In this document: in pieces, positions 1-11,999 of the stretch | Position numbering within the stretch: position 1 is the first letter of the stretch | How the letters are laid out: each line of letters starts with the position of its first letter | Source: Sequoia sempervirens | Lineage: Eukaryota; Streptophyta; Pinopsida; Cupressales; Cupressaceae | Direction of reading: 5' to 3' | Assembly (NCBI GenBank): GCA_007258455.2 | Contig: VDFB02000001.1 | Coordinates: 12,318,754 to 12,382,753, forward strand | Length of the DNA: 64,000 bases | Program-made: the position numbers and the translations under genes | The notes under the pieces: model-generated | What the model saw: only the letters and a program-made list of their open reading frames with translations | What the model was told of the DNA's origin: nothing | The model's database searches: none

Positions 1-2021
1 CCTCAACAAAATGGGGTAGTAGAAAGAATGAACTAAACCTTGATGAAAGAGCTAGGAGCATGCTGAGTGGTGCTAAGCTTGGTAGATGCTTTTGGGTAGA
101 AGTTGTAAGTACTACATGTTATTTGGTTAATAGACCCCCTTGTTCAACTCTTATTGATAAAAATCCTTATGAAGTGTGGATACCTAGAAATCCTTTTGTT
201 TCACATTTAAGGGTCTTTGGTTGTGAGACTTTTGTTCATGTGCCTCAAGAGAAGTGTTCTAAGTTGGATCCAAAAGCACAAAAATGCATCTTTGTTGTTT
301 ACAATGAGAATTTGAAAGGTTATAAGCTTTTGAATCCACTAACCCATAAAATGGTTTTCTCTAGAGATGCAATTTTCAAGTAGTTTAGAGCTTACTGAGG
401 TGTAGAACAATGAAAGGAGAAAGATAAGACAAAAACAATGCACTTTGAGACAAATATTAAGAAGTGGGAAGATACACATGTGGAAGAACAACCAGATGGA
501 TTAGAGTATGGAGAATAAGAAGAGGGTTCAGAGAGTTTAGATGATGTGCAGGATGAGCATAGAGAAGAAGAATAGCAAAAAGAATGCCTTACTCCTACCT
601 TAAGAAGATCCACAAGAAAATGAAATCTAATTGATAGGTATAGCCCATCTAATTTCCATTGTGTATTTGCTTTGTTGAGTACTAACAATGAACCTAGATC
701 CTATAGGAAGGCTCTTTCTTTAGAAGAAATTGAGTCTTGGATGTAGGCCATGGAGGAGGAGATGATGGATTTGGATAGTTGTGATACCTGGGATCTTGTG
801 AGTTTTCCCAAAGGAAGGAATCCCATTGGTTGCAAGTGGGTATTTAAAAAGAAATTTGGAGCAAATGGTTGGTTAGAGTAGTACAAGGCTAGATTGGTGG
901 CCAAGGGCTACTCCCAGAGAGAGGGAGTTCATTTTGGTGAAATTTTCTCTCATGTTGCTAAGTTAATTTCTATTAGATTCCTATTATCTATTGTTGTTGC
1001 TTATAATTTTGAAATAGAGAAAGTAGATTTTAAAACTACTTTGTTGCATGGGGACCTTGAGGAAGAAATTCATATGCGACAAAGTGATGGTTTTGTTGTG
1101 AAAGGAAAAGAAAACTTGGTTTGTAGGTTAAAGAGATCTTTATATGGTTTGAAATAGTCACCCAAGATGTGGTACCAAAAGTTTGATGTTACTGCAACGA
1201 AGTTGGGTTTTGTTAGGAGCGAGGAGGATCATTGTGTTTACATTAAGGTTATTGATGATCATATTCTAATCATTGTCTTGTATGTTGATGACATGTTGTT
1301 TATGGGTGACAACTAGGTGATGATTAGGGAGCTTAAGACTCAACTTTCTAGCACATTTGATATGAAGGATTTGGGGGCTACAAAATATATCCTTGGGATG
1401 GAGATAAGTAGAGATCAGGTTCACATAAAGCTTTGGTTAAGTCATAATAAGTATATTGATACCATTTTTTAGAGGTTTAATATGCATGAATATAAACCAG
1501 TAAATACTCCATTTCTAGTTGGTACTAAGTTGAGTTCAGACATATGTCCTAATTTTGATGATGACTTTGAAGAGATGTCTAATGTTCCTTATTCTAGTGT
1601 CATTGGTAGTTTAATGTATGCAATGGTTTAAACTAGACCAGATATGGCCCAAACAGTGGGAGTTTTGAGTAGGTTTATGTCTAACCCTGGTAGAGAGCAT
1701 TTGAATTTTGCTAAGAGGGTGTTTAGATATTTACGTGGTACTTTATATTACTGTTTGGTTTATCATGGATGATGTAGATTGAGAAAGTGAATTGGACAAT
1801 CAAAGGTCCACTAGTGGCTATGTTTTTACTTTATTTGGAGGTGCAATGAATTGGATGAGTAAGAGGAATCCTACAGTTACATTTTCCACCACTAAAGCAA
1901 AGTGTATGACTACTACACATGCCTCTAAAGAGTCAATTTGGTTATAGAGAATTGGTAATGGTATTGGTTTTGATTACAGGACAATGAGGATTGGATGTGA
2001 TAGTCAAAGTTCCATATGTGT
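1..2021 (+). pseudogene. Copia pol remnant of element C0 (integrase end, RT, RNase H)
   Basis: Decayed Ty1/Copia polyprotein, cut by the left window edge. The integrase end lies at 1-383: the GVVER motif is followed by a stop, and a frameshift near 50 joins it to the block at 60-383. Reverse transcriptase runs from about 730 to 1560, with CKWVFKKK near 830, the SLYGLK block near 1138 and the catalytic YVDD at 1281-1292. The first RNase H part follows, with GSLMYAMV near 1609 and CDSQSSICV ending at 2021. At least ten in-frame stops are visible, so no protein can be made. RNase H breaks off exactly where C2 begins and resumes at 15961. The family call rests on the order integrase before RT, which is diagnostic for Copia. 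Confidence 0.93.
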
Positions 2022-2894
2022 TGAAATGCACAAGACAATTGAGAGGGGGTTGAATAAGTTGTAACCTAAAACTTCAAATCCCTGATTAACATTTAGACCC
2101 ACATTCATTCATTAAACCCTTAAGTCTATTATGATGAATTAGTATGAAAATTAAATAAAAGAAACTTAAACAACTCAACACCAAACACAAGAGAATGCCG
2201 GATTTATGTGGAAAAACCAAGGAGGGAAAAAACACAGTGAGGATTAGGTCACAACATAAGCAATATCAATACCGAATACAATAGGACTCATTGTTGGTAG
2301 GGCTCACTACCCAAGGAAGAAAGGCTCACTGTTGGAATAGAAAAGAAAATAGAGAAGAAATGTTACACAGAGAACATGATCTCAATGCGATATATAATCC
2401 ACCACAATAGCTCCAACACCTTCATAGTATGTTTGAATGATTGCATACACCTTCTACTCGTTGCATTTGGTAATCCAACACTTGAAATTTCACACTGCTA
2501 TGCTCAATTTCACACTCTACAACTTTTCACTTTTGATAGTTTGCATCACACATTTCTTTTAATCTATCTTATCCTCCTTCAAAAAATTAACTCATACTTA
2601 TACTTTCCATGACTTGAAAAACATCTTCAAGTCAACCACACATGCCTCACACTTACAAATTCAAAAATAGGTCACCACTAAACATTCTTATGGTTGATAA
2701 GAATGAAAGTGGACCAAAATACAACATAGCTTAGATGCAAATTAACTCTCACACACCATGCTACACCTTCATTAATACTTAAATATCTTTGCATGTAGTG
2801 TAAACACCGAGGTTGATTGTTACTCATGTAAACACCATTAATCAATTAAGTACACACTTCCTTAAACCAAAGGACAACTTGAAAACCAAATAAC
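2022..2894 (-). repeat. C2 3' LTR, outer segment (interrupted by C1)
   Basis: Matches 14331-15225 almost base for base from the TGAAATGCAC start. It is broken at 2894 by C1; the last five bases (ATAAC) are the C1 target site. The LTR continues at 9280. Confidence 0.92.
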
Positions 2895-3380
2895 TATTAG
2901 GGTTAGAAAGGAAAATATCTAACAATTAAATGCAAATTTAATTAATAAACAGAGAAACTGAAACACATAGAATAAATTATAACACAGAGAATTTAATGTG
3001 GTTCACCCAATCCGGGCTACATCCACCAAACTGCAGTCATCCAATTATATTATTATCTAGTGCAAAAACCTATTACAATCTTGCAAATAAACGCGCTTTT
3101 CATCATTCTGTAACACCCATCCGAACCCCTTTTAATCAAGCTTAGAAGCTTCTAGATTTTGGGTTCTACAAAATTGGATTTTTCTTTTTTTCGTTGATTT
3201 TTCCCTTTTTCGGTGATGAAGAGAAAAAGTAGGAGGAAAATTTTTCTCGGGGGCTACCGCCCCCAAACCCCCACTTTTTGAGGCCCTGCTCGGCCCCAGA
3301 CCCTAGCAAGGATACATGCCGAGGTGTACAATATACCATGGGCTATACTGTATAGCATGATTAGTCGCCACATACCAACA
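2895..3380 (-). repeat. C1 3' LTR
   Basis: 486 bp. In element orientation it runs from TGTTGGTATG to CCTAATA, the final CA having decayed. It aligns with 7490-9234 (solo LTR removed) and with the solo LTR at 23430-23866, so three copies define the boundaries. It holds a GC-rich patch at 3248-3305 in otherwise AT-rich DNA. Confidence 0.93.
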
Positions 3381-3402
3381 ATCTCCCACTTGGAGACTGA
3401 TC
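3381..3402 (-). other. C1 polypurine tract region
   Basis: On the minus strand this reads CTCCAAGTGGGAGAT directly before the LTR start TGTTGG. This is the usual Copia plus-strand primer position. The same 22 bp recur outside the 5' LTR at 9235-9256. Confidence 0.85.
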
Positions 3403-3427
3403 CTGGATGACACTACTGCAATTACAG

Positions 3428-5010
3428 CTCCCACTGGAAATAAGTACCTTGGACCCTACTGCTCTATTATACTTGAATTCAACCTTGAAGGTGAATTGAA
3501 TTTAAAGAGGAGCTCAACTTCTCCCTTGTCACCGCCTTCATAAACATATCTGCTGGATTGACATCTGTATGTATCTTGTCTAGCTTGACCTATCCATCCT
3601 CCAACACCGATCGAATGAAATGATATCTCAACTGTATGTGTTTTGTTTTAGAATGCAAGGAAAAATTCTTTGCAGGATGTATAACACTCTAGATGTCTAT
3701 AAACAAGTACTTTCTAGCCTGTTGTTTGCCCAGCTCATCCATGAAAATTTGCAGCCATATCATCTCCTTTTCCACCTCTATTGCAACAACATACTTTGCC
3801 TCTATGGTGGATAAAGCAACCACCTTTTCCAATCAAGAAATCCAACTCACTATTGTCCCACCAACTGTAAATGCATAACCTATGGTACTCCGCCTAGTAT
3901 CTATATCCCTTGCCAAATATGAGTCAACATAGCCTTTTAAATCAGTGTTAGAGCCCCCAAAATATAAAAATTTATTGGATGTACCTCTCAAGTACATGAG
4001 AATACATTTTACTGCATTCCAATGCTCAACTTTGGGATGACTCAAATACCTGCTAACAACTCCTACGACATGTGCAATATCCGGTCTCGTGCATACCATG
4101 GCGTACATTAAACTTCCTACAACTGAAGCATATGGTACCTTGGACATTTTTTCTTCCTCCTCTTGTGTCTTTGGACACATATCCTTAGTCAATTTAACAT
4201 GACTAGGCAAAGGTGTATTGACAGCTTTTGTATTCTCCATATGAAATCTTTGCAACACCTTTTCAACATAATTAGTGCAAGATAAAAATAATTTTCTATT
4301 TTTCCTATCTCTACAAATTTTCATACCAAGGATTTGTTTTGCTGCCTCCAAATCCTTCATAACAAAATATTTTGCTAACTATTTTTTTAGATCACTTATG
4401 TGATCCATGTTAGACCCTGCTACAAGCATGTCATCAACATATAAACATAAAATAATGTAGCTGTCATTATCCAACCTCTTAAAATAAACACAATGGTCAA
4501 AATTGCACATGTTGTAGCCTTGCTTAGCCATAAAACTATCAAATTTCAAGTACCATTGCCGAGGTGCTTGCTTCAAGCCATATAAACTTTTCTTCAATTT
4601 GCACACTAGTTTCTCCTTACCTTTGACCTCAAATCCTTGTGGATGTTCCATATATATTTCCTCTTCCAAATCACCATGGAGAAAGGTTTTTTTAACATCA
4701 AACTATTCTAAATGCAAATCTTCAGCAACCATAATACTTAAAACAATATGAATAGAAGTCATTTTAACAACTAGAGAAAAAATCTCATCAAAATCAATAC
4801 CATTTTTTTATGCAAATCCCTTTACAACTAATCTGGCTTTAAATCTCTTCTTACCCCCATCTTCCTCTTTTAGCCTATAAACCCATTTGTTTGGTGAAGC
4901 CTTTTTACCTGCAGGCAACTTACATAATTCCCAAATCTGATTTTTCAATAAGAAGTCCATTTCTTCTTCCATTCCATGCTCCCATTGAACCTTGGTATCC
5001 ACCTACATAA
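3428..5010 (-). pseudogene. C1 reverse transcriptase and RNase H remnant
   Basis: Read on the minus strand from 5002: NKWVYRLK, then the LHGDLEEEIYM block near 4680, SLYGLKQAPR near 4580, and the catalytic YVDDM near 4430. The connection and RNase H block (4360-3833) has GSLMYAMVCTRPDIA and DIDTRRSTIGY. The last RNase H part (3830-3430) is visible only with frameshifts. Stops separate the blocks near 4370, 4700 and 4810. Copy DNA synthesis would be the role in a live element; this copy is dead. Confidence 0.92.
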
Positions 5011-5305
5011 CTTCATCATAATATTCCAGTTCACCAGCATCAGTTAAAAAAATAGTATACAAAGAGGGAGAGAATCTTTCTGGAGGTCTACTTATCCTTG
5101 AAGATCATCTAACAGGAGTTTGTGGTATTTGTTGTTGATGATGTTTCATAGCATGAAGAACCACTGAAACATCATTATTTGGAATATCATCCAACACTGC
5201 ATAATCATTTTCTTTCTTCTCATGCTGCAGCAACAGATCTTTGTACAAAACTTTCTCATTCAATATGACATCCTTGCTTCTCACAATTTTTTGATTTTCA
5301 AAAAC

Positions 5306-6270
5306 TCAAAGCCTATAACCAAATTCATCAATGCCATATCCAAAAAATATACATTTATTTGATTTTACATCAAGCTTGGTTCTATTTTCAGAATCTACAT
5401 GTGCAAATGCTTCACAACCGAAGGTTTTGAGAAAAGAATAACTCACCTTCTTACCTTTCCATGCTTCCTCTGGAATACCACAACCCAAAGGATTAGAGGG
5501 ACCTCTATTAATTAAATAAACAACAATGTTTATAGTGTCTACCCATATTTTTAAAGGCATCCCAACATGCAATTTCATAGTCTGTGCATGATCCATTATT
5601 GTTCTATTCATGCGCTCAACCACTCCATTTTCTAGTGTAGTCCTTGGAACTATTTTCTGCCTACGAATACCATTAGAGGAACAATAATCTTCAAAATCCT
5701 TGCTACAATACTCACCACCATTATTAGATCTGAGACATTTTAGCTTTTTACCCGTCTCATTCTCAACCAAGCTTCTCTATTTTTTAAAAGTTTCAAATAC
5801 ATCATATTTCTGCCTAAGGAAATAAATCCATACCTTCCTAGTTGCATCATCAATGAATATAATATAATACAGAGAGCCACCGAGAGAAGATACTTGAGCT
5901 GGTCCCCATACATCCGTATGCATAATCTCCAATTTCTCATCTTTCTTTTGCTTCCCATCCTTGAGAAAACTTACTCTCTTTTGTTTTTCATACACAACTT
6001 TCACAAAAATCCATATTAACACATTTTAGACCTGGTAAAAAATTATTTGAATGAAGTAATTTCATACCTTTTGCACTCACATGCCCAAGTCTATTATGCC
6101 ACAGTGCTGATTCAGAGTTCACAACTACTGTATGATCTTCTACTTGCTGAACTGGAGTAACTGTTCCTGAACATTGACCTTTTTCCATAACAATTAAAGT
6201 AGAAGGAACAATATGACCTGCACAAAGATATAAGGTGCCTACTTTCACACCTTTTTCTACCACTAAGGAA
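5306..6270 (-). pseudogene. C1 integrase remnant
   Basis: The zinc-binding HHCC region (WHNRLGHVSAKG, then CESC) lies near 6170-6000. The first catalytic Asp is present in MHTDVWGP near 5910. The second catalytic position reads RSNNGGEY instead of RSDNGGEY, with Asn at 5725-5723. The following ENGVVERMN segment keeps the Glu but has lost the usual PQQ. The C-terminal GKKVSYSFLKTFGCEA block follows. Frameshifts lie near 5770 and 6000. Cutting and joining activity is lost. Confidence 0.92.
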
Positions 6271-6329
6271 CCCTTTGTGACCTTCCAATTTTTATCACTA
6301 AATGTAACAACACAAGCTTCATCATCTAG

Positions 6330-6600
6330 TTACCCTACTGAAATTAAATTTTTGCTTAACTTTGGAACATGCCTTACCTCATGTAGTAGCCAATGATTCC
6401 CATTCTGCAACTTAATCTTGATTCTTCCCTTTCCAACAATTTGACAAGGTTCGTTATCTCCTAAATAAACCAGCCCAAAATCCCCTTGGACATAATCAAG
6501 AAAATAACTTCTATGGGGGGTAGCATGAAATGAAGCCCCTGAATCTAACACCCAAGAATCATCAACATTAAAGGGAAAGAATCAGAGCATCCTCATCAGA
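6330..6600 (-). pseudogene. C1 aspartic protease remnant
   Basis: The active-site motif DSGAS is intact near 6545-6531. It is followed by GRIKIKLQNG and a VPKLSKNLISVG block, the standard Copia protease order. The domain sits between the gag zinc knuckle and the integrase zinc finger. A stop follows at 6329, so the polyprotein is broken here. Confidence 0.9.
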
Positions 6601-6639
6601 TTTATTACTTACCACATTTGCCTCTTTACTTCTTTCATT

Positions 6640-7422
6640 TTCGTCTCCTTTATTTTTTCAAGACCAACAATCTTTCTTTAAATGACCCGGCTTACCACAG
6701 TACCAGCAATCCCTCTTGTCTCTAGATTGGGACCTTCTGTCCTTTGATTTTCCTCATGACTTCCCACAATTTCTAGAATTGTTTCCTCTCTCCTTTGTTT
6801 TGCCCCTACTTTCTGCATTCAAAACACTGCCTGATGTGGATGTTCCACCTGAGCTTTTCCTACGAATTTCCTCACTCAAAATAACACCAACAACATCATC
6901 AAATTTCAATGCATTCAAACTAGAAATAGAATTGCTAACAACCATTACCAAGCTATTCCAATTTTCAGGCAAAGAACACATAATCAAAAGAGCCCTAAAT
7001 TCTTCATCAAATTTTAGTTTTACAGAAGTTAATTGATTGGTGACCATATTAAACTCATTTAAATGATCAATAACTGACCCACCTTCTACCATTTTCATAT
7101 TAAATAAATGCTTCATAAGAAATACCTTATTCGAAGCGGAAGGATTTTCATATAACTTCGCCAAGGTTTCCATCAACTCTTGAGTTGTCTTTTATTTTGT
7201 AATATTGAACTCCACTGATTGTGCCAGGCATAAACGAATATTGCAAAGAGCCTTTCTATCCAAAGTATCCTAGTACTCATCAGAAATTGCTTAGGGTTTC
7301 TTAGTTTTCCCTTCCAATGGCCACCATAAATCCTTCTGATAGAGGTAGTCCTTGATCTGCATCTTCCATAACTGATAGTTCTACCCATTAAACTTCTCAA
7401 CCTTCTTACCCTTGTCTGCCAT
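6640..7422 (-). pseudogene. C1 gag remnant
   Basis: The start is placed at the ATG at 7422 (MADKGKKVEKFNG), about 50 bases inside the primer site, as usual for Copia. The UBN2/gag core is readable at 7176-6754, with SVIDHLNEFNMV and ALLIMCSLPENW. An intact zinc knuckle CWYCGKPGHLKKDC lies at 6708-6666 with all four ligands. Stops interrupt the N-terminal part near 7380, 7290, 7270 and 7190. Gag would form the virus-like particle. Confidence 0.9.
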
Positions 7423-7475
7423 TACTCCCACTCAACTGTGAGACCTTCCTATAGACGATAATCGAAACACAATCC

Positions 7476-7487
7476 ACTCTGATACCA
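7476..7487 (-). other. C1 primer binding site (initiator tRNA-Met)
   Basis: The minus strand reads TGGTATCAGAGT, two bases inside the 5' LTR end at 7490. It matches the complement of plant initiator tRNA-Met (TGGTATCAGAGC) in 11 of 12 bases. Confidence 0.93.
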
Positions 7488-7489
7488 CT

Positions 7490-9234
7490 TGTTAGGGTTA
7501 TAAAGGGAGATATCTAACAATTAAATGCAAATTTAATTAATAAATAGATAAACTAAAACACACAGAATAAATTATAACACAGAGAATTTAACGCGGTTCA
7601 CCCAATCCGGGCTACATCCACCAAACCACAACCATCCAATGATTTTATTATCCAGTGCAAAAACCTTTTACAATCTTGTGAATAATCACATTTTTCATCA
7701 TTCTGTAACACCCATCTAAACCCCTTTTTATCAAGCTTAGAAGCTTCCATATTTTGGGTTCTACAAAATCAGATTTTTCTTTTTTACTTGATTTTTTCTT
7801 TTTTCGGTGATGACGCAAAAAAGTATAAGGAAAATTTTTCTTAGGGGCCGCTGCACCTGAACCCCCACCCGGGGCATAGCTCAGCCCCGAACCCCAGCAA
7901 GGATACATGCCGGGGTGTATAGTTGTGAACCTAAATCCTAACACCTGCACACAACAATTTAACACATTAATAAGATCAAATGCAAGTTAGAATAAAGGTT
8001 CCCCATAAAATCCATTTAACCATATTCAAAATAGAAATAAAACAAGAACACAATGAAAGAAGACGAAAATAAGCTAAATCCTATTGAGAATATGCAGACT
8101 CTTGATCTTATGGGGGAGTTGGTGCCAATTTGATGTGGAAATTGGCCCTTTCCCAACTCCTTTGCAAACTTTTATGATGAATGGTGATGATGATCCACTT
8201 TGTTGAAGATTCAAGTGTGCTCCATGATGAAAAAACCTTCATAACCTAGCTATGGATTCAAAATTATGGATGAAGATTGCTCTAAATTTGAGTATAGTAA
8301 GTTTACTCAATTGGTGGATGGATAAAATGAAGGATGAACTATTTATTTATAGAATACCAAGATGGATGAATGCCAAAAACGAAGCAATGTGGGACTAACA
8401 TTCAACCAATGGCAAGGTGCCACTTTTCAACATTTGATAGGATGAAGGTTGAGCACATTTTGATCCATGTGCAAGTTTGAAATTTGAATTTGATGAGATG
8501 ACATGTTTAGGGGGGATGAAAGATGAGTTAAATGCCAAGTGGGAGACATGTAAGAGACAATGTAAGAGCTTTAAATGCTTTGTTGGATGGACAAGTCTAT
8601 TTGGGGGGAGATTTCAAACTTGGAGGAATATTCCCTTTTTGATGCCATTTTGAAAGTAAATAGGGAATTATTAATTCAACTAAATGATTTAATTGTGAAA
8701 GTTGTAAAATCTAGAGGATTGGAGTGATTAGGATTAGCATTAATCATGATTTGATTAATTTAAATGATGTTAGTTGATTTGACTATTTTGACTTAGATTT
8801 TAGGATTTAAATAGCTCAAAATGAGATGAGAATGATTTAGACTTAGTTAAATAAATATTTTTGATTTATTTAACCAAAGGGAATGTTAATTAATTTTGAT
8901 TTATTTATTTAATTTAATTGATGAACTTTAGAGATTTAATCAAATAATATGGATTATTTAATTAAATCAAAGATATGAAGATGAAATGACCTAGCTAATT
9001 ACATAGAGACTGATTTAATTAAATCGAGGGATTTATTTAATTAAAAGGAGAATTATGACGAATTTAATCAAATAAGGCTATTTGATTAAATGGTTAGATA
9101 GAGGGATAATTCAGGATGAGGCGAAGTTAGTAGATTAAGATCGAGTGTGCGATATCAATTTGTATATTTTCTATGTCTACAATAGTATACAATGGGCTAT
9201 ATAGTATAGCATGATCAATCACCACATACAAACA
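7490..9234 (-). repeat. C1 5' LTR, interrupted by a solo LTR
   Basis: About 482 bp when 7924-9186 is removed. The plus strand starts TGTTAGGGTT and ends CAAACA. It matches 2895-3380 through both halves. Confidence 0.92.
7924..9181. mobile_element. Solo LTR of an unrelated LTR element, inside the C1 5' LTR
   Basis: 1258 bp running from TGTGAACCTA to TATGTCTACA, bounded by the perfect TSD ATAGT at 7919-7923 and 9182-9186. The C1 LTR sequence is continuous once it is removed. No open frame, primer site or second LTR is inside, so a solo LTR left by LTR-LTR recombination is the simplest reading. The right half is rich in TTTAATTAAAT motifs. Strand cannot be fixed without a polypurine tract. Confidence 0.88.
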
Positions 9235-9274
9235 ATCTCCCACTTGGAGACTGATCAGGCTCCACACCAACACA
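9235..9274 (-). other. 40-bp extension outside the C1 5' LTR
   Basis: Lies between the LTR end and the TSD ATAAC, so it belongs to the inserted DNA. Its first 22 bp are identical to the polypurine-tract region at 3381-3402. The next 18 bp are only loosely similar to 3403-3420, and both segments end in CA at the same distance. A normal LTR element has no such tail. Confidence 0.85.
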
Positions 9275-9279
9275 ATAAC

Positions 9280-9690
9280 ATGATTCTAGACAATTTGGAA
9301 CAAACCACAAGCCACTTGAAATCCAAAAAATTCTTCACACCAACTCACACCAGTAATATCTTCAACCTAGAATAAATGTAGAGAAAAACTAGAACATCTC
9401 TCTATAACTCAAAAAAACACTACAACACATTGTTTCCTCTTTTTATCAAATTTTCTCAAAATCACTTGGAAACCAAGGACTAGAGACATATCAAAATCAT
9501 CTTCAACACTACTTCATTCATAAAATCTTACCAAAGCAACACCATAGGTTAACACCAGTAGCTTATCTGTTGACAACAAAATGCAACAAATCAAAGCATA
9601 GACAACACCAATTGTTCATCTTCAACACCAATCTCCCTCAACACATATAGTTGACATCAATGACAACACCAACTTCTCATACTTGCAACA
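9280..9690 (-). repeat. C2 3' LTR, inner segment
   Basis: Continues the LTR broken at 2894 and matches 15232-15960. It lacks roughly 340 bp found in the 5' LTR at about 15290-15620. It ends CTTGCAACA at 9690, next to the polypurine tract. Confidence 0.9.
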
Positions 9691-10175
9691 ATCTCCCCCT
9701 TTATCATTGATGGAAACACATGATGTGAAAAACCATCAAAGACACAACTCTGAACATACATGTTTCCCTTTCTCTTTTCTCCCCCTGAATAACTTATTCT
9801 TTATGCATCACTTCTCATGACTCTCTCTCTTATTACTTGTTCTTTTTCATATGATTTTCTCTCCCCTTAGATATTTTTTTCATATTACTCTCTCCCCCCT
9901 GTGTTTATGAATTTTTCACATGATTCTCTTTCCCCCTTTGACATCAATGGTAGACATAATGTTTGTTTTGTTTTATTCTTTTCCTTTGTCATCAAACATG
10001 CTTCTTATAGCTACCCTACAACGCATTTCCTTTACTGCTTTGAATACTCCCCCTTAGGATCACAAACCAATATGTACCACATTAGCTACCACAATGACAA
10101 CACTTACTCCCCCTGATTGTAATAATCAACAATGTCACTACCTACTCCCCCTGAGAGGTAGCCACCAACATCAAT
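9691..10175 (-). other. C2 polypurine tract and a cluster of polypurine-like copies
   Basis: The minus strand reads AAAGGGGGAGAT directly before the LTR start TGTTGCAAGT, which marks the true polypurine tract at 9691-9702. The rest of this non-coding 3' leader holds at least seven more CAGGGGGAG- or AAGGGGGAA-like runs, near 9780, 9862, 9895, 9930, 10048, 10110 and 10147. Confidence 0.85.
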
Positions 10176-10186
10176 CCAAAAAAGAG

Positions 10187-11745
10187 TTAATCTTGAGATC
10201 TAATGGATTGATGTATCTCCTTATGCATATAGTTCAAAGAAGAAGGGGAAATAACCCCCAACTTGTCCTGGAGATACTCAAAAGTATCCTTAGGAAGAGC
10301 CTTAGGAAGAGCCTTAGTGAATATATCAGAAATTTGATCCTTTGTAGGCACATATTCAAGCTTCACTTCATTCTCCACAACCTTCTCTCTCAAAAATTGA
10401 TATATGATTGAAAACATGTTTTGTTCTTGAATGCATCACTAGATTCTTTGAATTTTTTGATTGTACTTGTATTGTCACAAAAGATAAAAGTTGGCTCATC
10501 ATATACCACTCTAATGTCCTTCAATGTTTTCCTCATCCACAACACCCATGTTCAACAAGATTTTGTTGAAATGTACTCAGCCTCTGCATTAGATAAAGAA
10601 ACTAAATCTTGTTTCTTACTCGGCCATCACACCAATCTGCATCCAAGAAAGAATTCACCACCACTTGTACTTTTTTTCATCCACACAACCAACCCAATTT
10701 GCATCTGTAAGTACTCAAAGTGAAATCAGTATCCTTTGAATACCACAAGCCATGATCTAGAGTGCCCTTCAAATATCTAAATGTCCTTTTTACTATTGAA
10801 ACATGTGACTCAAGACAAATTGGATGCATGATATCTAGTCTAGTAGCAGTTAGATATAGCATTCCACCAATCTTTGATCTATACTTGCTCTTATCAACCT
10901 TAGGGGATTCATCATTCTTGCTCAACTTGCAACTAGTAATCGTAGGAGTAGCTCCCAATTTTGAGTCTTCCATTCCAAACTTCTTCAACATCTCTTTGAC
11001 ATATTTTGATTGTGAAATGAATCTACCTTTATTTGTCTGTTTGATTTGTAACCCAAGGAATAAATTCATCTCCCCAAACATAGACATCTCAAACTCTTTT
11101 TGCATCTTTGAACTACAAACTTCTTGTACATAGCTTCATTGCCTCCAACAATTTTGTCATCAACATACACAACTACACTCAAGATTTGATCTTTTCCAAC
11201 CTTAAAGTAAAGGTTACTATTTGTAGTAACTTTATTGAATCCTTTTTGTATCAAATAGTTATCCAACCTTGCATACCAAGCTCTAGGAGCTTGTTTCATT
11301 CCATACAATTCCTTCTTCAATCTGCATACCATATTAGGTTTATTTGATAATTCAAATCCTTATGATTGTTTCATGTAGAATTCTTCCAACTCTCCATTCA
11401 AGAAAGAAACTTCACATCCATCTAATAAACTTTGAAATCCTTATGTGTTGCAAAAGCTAAAAACATCATGAAAGCTTCCATTCTTTCCATTGGGGAAAAT
11501 GTCTCTTCAAAGTCTATTCCTTCAACTTGTGAATAGCCTTTACACACAAGCCTTTATTTGTTCCTTACCACTTCTCCATTCTCATTCAGTTTGTTTCTAA
11601 ACACCCACTTAGATCCAATTTTTTTTTGTTTGCTAATCTTGGGACAAGTTCCAAAGTCTAGGTTTTATCAATTTGTAGTAGTTCTTCTTCCATATCTTGC
11701 ATCCAATTCTCATTCTTGCATGCCTCAATCACTATTTTAGGTTCA
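10187..11745 (-). pseudogene. C2 reverse transcriptase and RNase H remnant
   Basis: Minus-strand blocks: SKWVFRNK near 11610, a damaged central RT, LKKELYGMKQAPRAWYARLD near 11310, then YVDDKIVGGN near 11160. The connection domain has TNKGRFISQSKYVKEMLKKFG (11050-10980). RNase H ends as IFTKALPK near 10320, with that four-residue end duplicated in tandem. Many stops and shifts are present. The block order and NKGRFISQ-type wording fit a Copia lineage different from C0, C1 and C3. Confidence 0.9.
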
Positions 11746-11999
11746 ACTTTAGAAAGTAGACACAAATTTACCTCTTCTTCAGTAGTTTCCCTTCTTTTCA
11801 ATACACCTTTTCTCTTGTCTCCGATGATTTTTTCTTCAAAATGATTTCTCTACACATACTTGGGGGTTCTAGGAGTCTTTTTGGAGCTTCTTCCTCTTCT
11901 TCAAATTGTACTTCCTTTTCCTTAGCCTTTTCTTTGTTAGGTTCATTTGATTCATATCCATCTATTACCACTGAGTTTTGAAAATCTTCATCAACCTTG

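Larger units (their letters stand above)
2895..9274 (-). mobile_element. Copia LTR retrotransposon C1, nested in the C2 LTR
   Basis: Flanked by the 5-bp TSD ATAAC at 2890-2894 and 9275-9279; the intact C2 LTR copy has ATAGC at the matching place. LTRs are at 2895-3380 and 7490-9234. The primer site (7476-7487) and polypurine tract (3381-3402) show minus orientation. Without the solo LTR inside its 5' LTR it is about 5.1 kb, normal for Copia. Gag, protease, integrase, RT and RNase H are present, all with stops. Odd feature: 40 bp beyond the 5' LTR (9235-9274) also lie inside the TSD. Confidence 0.95.
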
